Positions 7,032 to 13,011 of a stretch of DNA of 13,011 nt are shown piece by piece (position 1 is the first letter of the stretch; every line of letters starts with the position of its first letter). Location: contig JAJXXG010000832.1 in assembly GCA_021781255.1 (NCBI GenBank), positions 1 through 13,011 on the forward strand, read 5' to 3'. Position numbers and translations under genes: made by a program. Under the pieces are notes generated by a model. That model did not search any database. It was not told the origin of the DNA and saw only the letters and a list, made by a program, of their open reading frames with translations. Source of the stretch: Acidobacteriota bacterium. Its GTDB lineage: Bacteria; Acidobacteriota; Terriglobia; Terriglobales; Acidobacteriaceae.

Positions 7032-8336
7032 ATGCAGGTCGCGGGCAACTCGCCGGATCATCTTCAGAGCGCCTTGAGCCAGGGCCTGCTCAAGCGCCTG
7101 CCCCTCACCTTTCTGCCCTTCGTCAATCAACAGCTCCGCCAGTGGGACTACCTCTTCCCCAACGAACGCCAGTCCGTCGAGAGGCTTCTTCTTTTCGTGG
7201 CAAGCCTGACTCCTCAGCAATCCTCCCTGCTCTTCCGGGATGTGGTGAAAATCGAAGAGAAAATGGGAGTCAGCCGGTGGCAGTTCTCCACCAACGAACA
7301 GACCATCAGCAATTCGTCCGAGCTGGCTCGTTCTCCCTACTTTCAGGATTGGCGGCGTGCCGTGCAGGAAGTCTTTGACCAGGCAGACAAGCACGCGCTG
7401 ACCACGCAAAGCGCAGCCGTCAAAGCGCCCAACAGGCTGGTCCTGCTCGATATCCCTCAGCCACTTCCCGTCGATGCGGCCAATGCATGGCGGCAGTGGC
7501 AAGGAATTGGCACACCCCTCAAGCTGGAGCCCTTTCCTTCAGCCCTGCGCCAAAACCCCTTTGAATTCCTCCTTGCCGGCAGCCTCGGCCCCGCCGGAGA
7601 ACCATCCAGCGGCCTGCTCGATGCGGCCCATGCTCGCCCTGGCGTCGCGCCCGCTCAAACATGGGTCGTGGACGCGGGTAGAAGCCTGACTGATGCCGTG
7701 CTCGCGCATAACCCTCCACAGGCATCCGCGGCAAAAGCCATTGTGCTCAGCTATCAGAGGCTCGATCGATATCGCCAGGCCTTCTCGCATGAAATGAACA
7801 CCATGCGCAAGGATCTAGCCGATGCCGATGCCGTCTTCGATCATTTGCGCAAGGTGGATGTCACGCCGTGGTGCCCGCCCGAGGTCGCTGCCGACCCCGC
7901 GGTACGGGAGTTCCTGCGCTCCCTCTATCTCAGCGGAAACGGCGCAGTGATTTACGGCAACTCCTTCGTAGAGTGGGCTGCATCCGAGGCCTTTCGGCGC
8001 GCCAGGCCATCCTTCCTGGCCGCTAACTTCGGCGTGCGCAGCAGGCCAAAGCCCTTCACCGGTGTCGCGGTCTTCGACAATCCCGATCAGGTGAATCCGA
8101 CACCGTCTGTGGACGACCTGCCCGGCAGCGCCATCGATGCGCAAATGCTGGCTCTTTATGTGTGGCTGGCCGCCAGCCGCTTCGACGAGTACCGGCATTC
8201 CACCCTCTGCGTATGTCTCGCCGAGAGCATCGCGCAAGCCTACGTCATCGCCCCGGCGGAGTTTACCCTCCAGCACGAGACTGCGCCGGTGCCCCTCGAT
8301 CGTCTTCGCAATGAGCTTCGCAGTTGGATTGCCTGA
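7032..8336 (+). CDS. Unrecognised soluble protein, partner of the DUF1501-like protein (cassette A)
   Basis: This is a 434-residue protein with no signal peptide or membrane segment and no domain that I recognise, so it is probably cytoplasmic. It is homologous by eye to 8433-9641. Shared segments are RLPLTFLPFVNQQL...FPNERQ (22-47), TWVVDAG (210-216), LSYQRL (239-244), GNGAVIYGNSFVEWAASEAFRRA (302-324), AIDAQMLALYVWL (367-379) and QAYVIAP (402-408). The ends are mainly helical in appearance. Start choice: ATG 7032 has GGAAG five bases upstream. Upstream in-frame ATGs at 7020 and 6993 lack ribosome sites, and the codons before 7032 lose the G/C-rich third positions of the rest of the gene. 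From 6993 it would overlap the preceding gene by 17 bases. It is co-transcribed with the exported protein, and the pairing is repeated in cassette B. Confidence 0.83.
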   Translation: MQVAGNSPDHLQSALSQGLLKRLPLTFLPFVNQQLRQWDYLFPNERQSVERLLLFVASLTPQQSSLLFRDVVKIEEKMGVSRWQFSTNEQTISNSSELARSPYFQDWRRAVQEVFDQADKHALTTQSAAVKAPNRLVLLDIPQPLPVDAANAWRQWQGIGTPLKLEPFPSALRQNPFEFLLAGSLGPAGEPSSGLLDAAHARPGVAPAQTWVVDAGRSLTDAVLAHNPPQASAAKAIVLSYQRLDRYRQAFSHEMNTMRKDLADADAVFDHLRKVDVTPWCPPEVAADPAVREFLRSLYLSGNGAVIYGNSFVEWAASEAFRRARPSFLAANFGVRSRPKPFTGVAVFDNPDQVNPTPSVDDLPGSAIDAQMLALYVWLAASRFDEYRHSTLCVCLAESIAQAYVIAPAEFTLQHETAPVPLDRLRNELRSWIA

Positions 8337-8432
8337 GTCTCCACGCAAGCCAGCGCGGATCAGTCTACGGATGAGCAGCAGCATCTTTCCGACGCCGCTT
8401 CATTCCCTCCCGGACAAGCCGCCCGAACAGTC

Positions 8433-9641
8433 TCAGCCAACAGCCAGCGACAGCAGCTTCCCAAGATCGATGGCCGAACTTGACTCTGCGCCCCGCGGCA
8501 GCGTCGGGGCAATCACCAGGGCCTGGCTGTGCCCTTCAAACCACACCAGAAACGACGACTGGTCAGCTCCCGGCAGCCGCTGCTGGTTGATCCAGTGGTA
8601 GTACGCCGCCATATCCCCATCGATCAGCGAGCCCGTCGCGTCAACCCCGGCATTGCTGTGAATGTTGGTCAGCAGCTCATTCATCGGCCGCTGACGCTGC
8701 CGAGGAGCAAAGCGCACGAGCAGCGTAAGCGCCTGCGCCCGCCGAAGAACCTCGCGTGCAGTCCACTGGGCAAAGGTCGTGCTGAAAATCTGGGTCCCGG
8801 AGCCTTCCGTAAACAACTTCACCTGGAAGCGGTCCAGCACAGCATCCCCTGGGCTCTTCATGCCAAGGTCCGGCGGAGTCAGCCGCGCCAAGTGCGTGCG
8901 CAACTCCTCCGGCCCCATGCCCGGGCGCGCAATCTCTGCATCGATGTTCTTCAGCAGTGCCGCGCGCACAGGTTCCAGCGCGTCGTATGACACGCACGTC
9001 AACACTGGGCTGTGATCGGCTGCGCTGCCTCCATCCACATACCAGTGCCCATAGGGAACAGGATGCGCCTTGGCCCGCTCGGCCACTGCGCCAAGCAGCA
9101 GCTCCAGACCGTTGTCCGGCTTCACTTGCCCGAAATAAGTTCCATGCGCGCGCAGGTTACGAAACAGTGGCGTATCATAGGCCGCCACACCCTGCCCGAT
9201 AACCGCAATGCCAAGCCGCTGCATGGGCATCGGATCGGGAGACGCCTCAGCCTGCAATCGAATCCCGTAATCCGTCGCCGCTTTGCGAAACGCGTCAAGC
9301 TGATGCGTTGTCCAAAGATATGCGGACTGTTGCTCAACAAACTGCGCTGGTTGATTGATCCAGTCGAACTGCTCCAGCTTTGCAGAAATCGACAACTGCG
9401 CAAAGCCTTGGAACCGCTCTGCGATCTGATCTTTTGACAACGAACTCAGGATCGCTAGTTCCTTATCGATCGCGGATCGCTCTGCCGGAAATTTGAAATC
9501 GTAATCGATCACTTCCCGCAGCAGGCTAGGCACAAAGCTCACGGGAAGCTGGCGCAACGCGCCCAGATGCGCCACAATCAGCTTCCTCGCCTCAGCGGGA
9601 TAGCCGGCAAACTGCTCGGGTTGAAGGTCACGTGGCTGCAT
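8433..9641 (-). CDS. Unrecognised soluble protein, partner of the DUF1501-like protein (cassette B)
   Basis: This is a 402-residue protein without signal peptide or membrane segment. It belongs to the same unrecognised family as 7032-8336. Matching segments are RQLPVSFVPSLLREV...FPAER (30-55), HWYVDGG (199-205), CVSYDAL (216-222), GSGTQIFSTTFAQWTAREVLRRA (280-302), LIDGDMAAYYHWI (339-351) and QALVIAP (373-379). The middle is about 30 residues shorter than in cassette A. The gap to the preceding DUF1501-like gene is only four bases, and AGGGAG thirteen bases before the ATG is a distant ribosome site, so translation is probably coupled. The conserved W, Y and D-rich positions in the central block suggest a folded enzyme-like core, but I cannot name an activity. 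It ends 97 bases from the convergent cassette A stop. Confidence 0.82.
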   Translation of the reverse strand: MQPRDLQPEQFAGYPAEARKLIVAHLGALRQLPVSFVPSLLREVIDYDFKFPAERSAIDKELAILSSLSKDQIAERFQGFAQLSISAKLEQFDWINQPAQFVEQQSAYLWTTHQLDAFRKAATDYGIRLQAEASPDPMPMQRLGIAVIGQGVAAYDTPLFRNLRAHGTYFGQVKPDNGLELLLGAVAERAKAHPVPYGHWYVDGGSAADHSPVLTCVSYDALEPVRAALLKNIDAEIARPGMGPEELRTHLARLTPPDLGMKSPGDAVLDRFQVKLFTEGSGTQIFSTTFAQWTAREVLRRAQALTLLVRFAPRQRQRPMNELLTNIHSNAGVDATGSLIDGDMAAYYHWINQQRLPGADQSSFLVWFEGHSQALVIAPTLPRGAESSSAIDLGKLLSLAVG

Positions 9642-9645
9642 CGAA

Positions 9646-10848
9646 CTACAACAACTCCCTGATCGGCCTGCCCTGCGATTGCGTGGGCGAGAACCCCATC
9701 ATCGCGCCCAGGCTCGGCACCAGGTCAATCGATTGCATCGGCTGGTCAAACAGCACTCCCTGTCGCACGCCTGCGCCAAGCGCCATCATCCATGTCGTGC
9801 GGCTGGCTGCGTCGCCCGTGCGATGGTGCTGAAATCCATTCCCCCCGGCATCATAGTCAGCGTCTCGTCCAAAATCCGGAAGGATAAACAGCGTCGTGTT
9901 GCCTGCGTACTCGGGCTCGCTTTGAACGGCCTTCCACAGCTCCGCGCACAGACGGTCCGTGCGCTGGATAGCCTCCACATACAGCGAGTACGCGCCTGAA
10001 TGTGCGATATCGATGTCGTGCATCGTGATCCACAGCAGGCTCGGCGCTTCCTGCTGCATCAATCTCTTGGCGATATAAACTGAAAGCTCGTCCGGGCTCG
10101 ACACCGCCCGTGCATGCGCAGTGAAGTCATCCACTGAGAGCCGCAGAATCGTCTCCAGTTGCTGCAACTCAAACTCGCCGCCGCCAAGCTCCGGCGTGTA
10201 CAGCGGATTCTCGTAATTGTCGCGCAACAGATGCGCAAAGTCCGTCGCCGATCCAGAAGTTGCAGCGCCCAGCAGATGCTTGGGCAAGATCACTCTCGCC
10301 CCGAGACCGGGACCATACGAACGGCAGTCGCTTTCGCCGATCCGGTTGAACCCGTTGCTGGGCGCCACAACCCATGCGTCCGACGATGGGCGCTTCAGGT
10401 CCTTGCGGAAATACTCAAACACCGTCGGATGCTCCGGCGGAATGGCAGAAAAGTTGTTCAGCGTTTCATACACACCCGTCGTCAGGCTTGCCGTGGCAAC
10501 ATAGTGGCCTAGAATCCCCTGGTTCGTCACATGCGTAAAGAAACTCGATTGAGGAACCAGTTCCCGCAGCATGTTCGGAATGTTCTCCTGGCCCTCCGGC
10601 GCAAATGTCTCCTGGTCCCGCGCGCCTCCGCCAAACGTCACCACGATGATCTTCCGTTTCTTCTGCGCCGTCTCTCCGCGCACAAAAGGGCTGGCGCTCA
10701 TCAGAGCGCTTCCCAGCGCCACCCCCGCCGCTCCCCGCAGAAAGTCGCGCCGGCTCCGGCTGAGGCCAAGCGCGATATCCCTGGGGTTCAGTCCTGGCGG
10801 GGCTTTAAGACCCTCCCGTATTGCTTTCGTCAATGAAGACTGATCCAT
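9646..10848 (-). CDS. Tat-exported DUF1501-like protein, alkaline phosphatase/sulfatase fold (cassette B)
   Basis: This is a 400-residue protein, paralogous over its whole length to 5780-7009. An unusually long 32-residue polar leader precedes the Tat motif SRRDFL (32-37) and a hydrophobic run (GAAGVALGSALMSASPF). The fold segments are FGGGARDQETF at 72-82, ENIPNML at 88-94, GHYVATASLTTG at 114-125, HDIDIAHSG at 277-285, PDFGRD at 324-329 and HHR at 341-343 before WMMALG. It keeps more acidic and histidine candidates for metal binding (His277, Asp278, Asp280, Asp325, His342) than the cassette A copy. As there, His115 sits at the sulfatase nucleophile position. ATG 10848 is preferred: the TTG at 10851 is adjacent and a stop lies upstream. 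GGAA seven bases upstream is a moderate ribosome site. It lies 87 bases after the TPR gene and four before its partner. The substrate is unknown. Confidence 0.85.
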   Translation of the reverse strand: MDQSSLTKAIREGLKAPPGLNPRDIALGLSRSRRDFLRGAAGVALGSALMSASPFVRGETAQKKRKIIVVTFGGGARDQETFAPEGQENIPNMLRELVPQSSFFTHVTNQGILGHYVATASLTTGVYETLNNFSAIPPEHPTVFEYFRKDLKRPSSDAWVVAPSNGFNRIGESDCRSYGPGLGARVILPKHLLGAATSGSATDFAHLLRDNYENPLYTPELGGGEFELQQLETILRLSVDDFTAHARAVSSPDELSVYIAKRLMQQEAPSLLWITMHDIDIAHSGAYSLYVEAIQRTDRLCAELWKAVQSEPEYAGNTTLFILPDFGRDADYDAGGNGFQHHRTGDAASRTTWMMALGAGVRQGVLFDQPMQSIDLVPSLGAMMGFSPTQSQGRPIRELL

Positions 10849-10935
10849 CAACTCATTCCAATCATGCGCGCGGATGCTGCCGCAAACTCAATTCCCAACC
10901 CTTTTGCTCACGCGCAGGCAATAGCGCCGGCTGCC

Positions 10936-12351
10936 TCAAGGCTTGCCGGATTCAATGCCCTTTGCCGCATACACAAACTGTTGAACCTCGGCCCTTTCCT
11001 TATCGACTTCGGCCAGATGGTCCGCGCGAAGCTTCTGGTAAATGGCAAACTCCTGCTGCGCCCGTGCCTTTTGTCCCACATGCACATATTCCGTGCCCAG
11101 CCGGTAATGCGCGTCTGAAAGATTCGGGTTCAGTTGCACCGCGCGCTCATACTCCGGAATCGACTTGTCGTACTGGTGCTGGTCCGCATAAAGATTGCCA
11201 AGCTGCACATGCGCCACAGCCAGCGAATCGTCCAGCGCTACCGACTTCTGCAGAAGCGACTCGATCGTCTTCAGGTCCAGGCCGGCGTCTTCGGCCCGCT
11301 TGCCCTTCCACAAACTCATCGCGTAATAATACTGCGCCAGTGCGTTCTTCGGCTCAAGCTCGGCATAGCGGCGGAATCTCTGAATCACTTCGTCCGCCTG
11401 ATTCGGAGAACTGTCGTAAGCCTTGGATAAAAACAGATAACAGCGCGCGTCAGTGGGGCTCAGATCAGAAGCCGTAAGCAGGGCCTTCACCGCCTCTTCA
11501 TACTTGCCGCGCGAATACAGCGCCAGTCCCAGCCCGATCAAAAGCCGCGGAGATTTCGGATACCGCTGGGCGCCCTGCTGAAAGATCGCAATCGCGGGCT
11601 CGTACGTCCTGTGGAGTAGCATTTCGCTACCCCAGTCGAAAAGGTTGTCCTCGCTCGGGTCCATGTGCGCGGCGGTCTCGTACTCGTTGGCCGCGGCTAC
11701 AAACTTCCCATCTTTCTCCTCGATCTGGCCCAGCAGGTTATGCAACTCCCCGGTGTCTTTTCTCTTCGTCAGGTCCTTTGCCGCTTGCCTGGCCTCATCA
11801 AGCCGCCCCAGCAGAAAATCCGCCATCGCCAGGTCATAGCCGTTGTCGTAGGAGTCAGGTTGAATCCGTTGTGCTTCCTCCAGCAGTGGTTGCGCATCCG
11901 CAAGCCTGCCGGTCTGCACATAGAACTCGCCAAGATTGTGATTGGCGTCGAAGCTGCGAGGCTCCAGCGCAAGCGCCTCGCGAAACTGCTCGCCGGCCAG
12001 CGCGGCCTTCCCTGCGTGCAACAGGCTGGCTGCCAGATTTGTGCGGGCTATGGCAGACGCCGGCTTCAATTGAACCGCCGTCTTGAGCTGATCAATCGCC
12101 TTTGCGTCTTGCGACAGGGACGCATAGACCATGCCCAGAAGCTCATGCACCTCAAAGCTCTTTGTCGCGTAAGGCAACAGTGGCTCTAACTTGCCGGCCG
12201 CCTCCGCGTACCGTCCTGCCTCGTAGTCGGCAGCCGCCGACTGATACTGGCGGTCCAGTTCCTGCTTCTGGATTTGTTCGGCAGCAGCAAGCGCTCCACA
12301 AGCCAGAAGCGAACAGAGAACAATCAACCGAAACCGAGGCCTCTTGCTCAC
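10936..12351 (-). CDS. Exported tetratricopeptide-repeat protein
   Basis: This 471-residue protein is built almost wholly of TPR helices from about residue 35 to 445, roughly eleven repeats. Clear ones include LGMVYASLSQDAKAIDQLK, NLGEFYVQTGRLADAQPLL, LGLALYSRGKYEEAVKAL and QLGNLYADQHQYDKSIPEY. The N-terminus MSKRPRFR plus LIVLCSLLACGALAAAEQ is an export signal. Either signal peptidase I cuts after ALAAA, or LLAC (Cys18) serves as a lipobox; both readings are possible. The GTG start at 12351 is well supported by GGGAGG six bases upstream. Such proteins act as periplasmic scaffolds. Its place between the TonB receptor and the DUF1501-like pair suggests it organises partners in the periplasm, which is inference from context. 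The C-terminal 30 residues are charged and helical (EVDKERAEVQQF). Confidence 0.9.
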   Translation of the reverse strand: MSKRPRFRLIVLCSLLACGALAAAEQIQKQELDRQYQSAAADYEAGRYAEAAGKLEPLLPYATKSFEVHELLGMVYASLSQDAKAIDQLKTAVQLKPASAIARTNLAASLLHAGKAALAGEQFREALALEPRSFDANHNLGEFYVQTGRLADAQPLLEEAQRIQPDSYDNGYDLAMADFLLGRLDEARQAAKDLTKRKDTGELHNLLGQIEEKDGKFVAAANEYETAAHMDPSEDNLFDWGSEMLLHRTYEPAIAIFQQGAQRYPKSPRLLIGLGLALYSRGKYEEAVKALLTASDLSPTDARCYLFLSKAYDSSPNQADEVIQRFRRYAELEPKNALAQYYYAMSLWKGKRAEDAGLDLKTIESLLQKSVALDDSLAVAHVQLGNLYADQHQYDKSIPEYERAVQLNPNLSDAHYRLGTEYVHVGQKARAQQEFAIYQKLRADHLAEVDKERAEVQQFVYAAKGIESGKP

Positions 12352-12391
12352 AGGCCGCCTCCCACATCACCGCGTGAGCAATGTGCTACGC

Positions 12392-12438
12392 AGAAGAAAA
12401 CCCCGGAAAGGCGCCCAGTTGGCGCGCCTTCCCGGGGT
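12392..12438 (-). terminator. Strong intrinsic terminator after the TonB-dependent receptor gene
   Basis: Bases 12401-12414 and 12424-12437 form a 14-pair stem with a single A/C mismatch and a nine-base loop. On the minus strand the stem ends in CCGGGG and is followed directly by TTTTCTTCT (12400-12392), a good T-run. It begins 15 bases after the receptor stop. Only 40 bases separate the T-run from the GTG of the TPR gene, leaving little room for an independent promoter, so it may act as a partial terminator. Confidence 0.88.
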
Positions 12439-12452
12439 GCTCCCATTCTAGC

Positions 12453-13011
12453 CTAGTAGTACAACTTCAGAGCAAATTGAATCTGTCTCGGATCATAAGG
12501 AGCATCGCGAGTCGATCCAAGTTCACCGAAGTGCGGATCAAAGATGTTGCCCGATCCGCCAATCGCCACCACGCCGTTGCCGCCGAAATTCGGCGCATTG
12601 AAGTTCGGGTGGTTCAGGATGTTGAACATCTCCGCGCGGAACTGCATGGAGAACCGCTCGTTGAGCTGGAAGCCCTTGAACGCCGAGAAATCCAGCCGGT
12701 GGAAGCCAGGACCCGGAATCGGTCCCGCCTTTCCGCCCAGAGCTGCGGCGCCCGTCAAAGGAATGCAACCGGCAGGCGAGTTTGGAATCGGAACCGGCGC
12801 GGAGGGTGTGCCGCCCAGCACGCAAGGCTGCGTGTAGGCTTGCGGGTTGTTGATCCAGAAAGGCCTCGGCTTGCCATCAATCGTCTTCACCTTGATGCCG
12901 AGCTGCGGGCTCTGTCCCTTCACCAGCATCGTGTTACAGCCGGTTCCGGAAGTCGTTCCAGTCGGGCAGCCGAAGTTCAGCGGCTGGCCGCCCTGCAGCG
13001 TCACAATCCAG
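12453..13011 (-). CDS. Oar-like TonB-dependent receptor, C-terminal part of beta-barrel (5' end outside window)
   Basis: The frame is open to the right edge and gives the last 185 residues of a much larger protein. WIVTLQGGQPLNF at the edge, FHRLDFSAFKGFQLNERFSM, FRAEMFNILNHPNFNAPN and the ending RQIQFALKLYY match the final strands of the large carboxypeptidase-regulatory-like/TonB receptors that are abundant in Acidobacteriota. The C-terminal aromatic pair is the usual signal for outer-membrane insertion by the BAM machinery. A Cys/Pro/Gly-rich loop (CPTGTTSGTGC, then QPCVLGG, AGCIPL) lies between strands and could form disulfides. The substrate is unknown. It is upstream of, and in the same direction as, the TPR, DUF1501-like and partner genes, with an intrinsic terminator between. 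Confidence 0.9.
   Translation of the reverse strand, partial: WIVTLQGGQPLNFGCPTGTTSGTGCNTMLVKGQSPQLGIKVKTIDGKPRPFWINNPQAYTQPCVLGGTPSAPVPIPNSPAGCIPLTGAAALGGKAGPIPGPGFHRLDFSAFKGFQLNERFSMQFRAEMFNILNHPNFNAPNFGGNGVVAIGGSGNIFDPHFGELGSTRDAPYDPRQIQFALKLYY

Noticed and set aside
5780..10848. Composite transposon or recent inverted duplication
   Set aside because: No transposase, terminal inverted repeats or target duplications were seen, and the two copies are too diverged at nucleotide level for a recent event.
11665..12189. Plus-strand open frame (174 codons) opposite the TPR gene
   Set aside because: It is the antisense of regular TPR codons and has no independent support.

Overview
The window looks like chromosomal DNA of an Acidobacteriota bacterium (Terriglobia/Acidobacteriaceae-like). 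This rests on gene content and style: the C-terminus of a large Oar-like TonB-dependent receptor, Tat-exported DUF1501-like proteins, a CzcCB-type efflux locus led by a small His/Cys membrane protein, and coding sequence rich in G+C at third positions. No rRNA, tRNA, transposase, integrase or CRISPR array was seen. Taxonomy is inferred from gene style, not from a marker gene.

Layout. (1) Minus strand, 2218 to 1: a heavy-metal RND efflux operon. A small membrane-anchored HHH/CPLCH protein is followed by a CzcC/TolC-like outer-membrane factor and the N-terminal 183 residues of a CzcB/CusB-like lipoprotein adaptor that runs off the left edge. The inner-membrane pump is presumably just outside. 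(2) Minus strand, 5712 to 2490: a compact three-gene sugar-acid/polyol operon (ACS-family MFS transporter, Zn-dependent medium-chain dehydrogenase, SDR oxidoreductase). It resembles IdnD/IdnO or LgoT/LgoD pathways, but the substrate cannot be read from the sequence. (3) Plus strand, 5780 to 8336: a Tat-exported DUF1501-like protein (cassette A) followed by an unrecognised soluble protein. (4) Minus strand, 12351 to 8433: an exported TPR protein, a second Tat-exported DUF1501-like protein, and a second unrecognised protein (cassette B). (5) Minus strand, right edge: the C-terminal part of the TonB-dependent receptor, closed by a strong intrinsic terminator 40 bp before the TPR gene.

The main point of interest is that regions 3 and 4 are the same two-gene unit present twice and facing each other. 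In both, a Tat-exported alkaline-phosphatase-fold protein is followed directly by a 400-435 residue protein of one unrecognised family, and the two copies have diverged far. Gene order was kept through the duplication, which argues that the exported protein and its partner work as a pair. Cassette B also lies behind a TonB receptor and a TPR protein, and cassette A shares a 67-bp divergent promoter region with the sugar-acid operon. A working hypothesis is an uptake and periplasmic-processing locus feeding the MFS/dehydrogenase operon. Only the gene layout and the homology within the window are seen directly.
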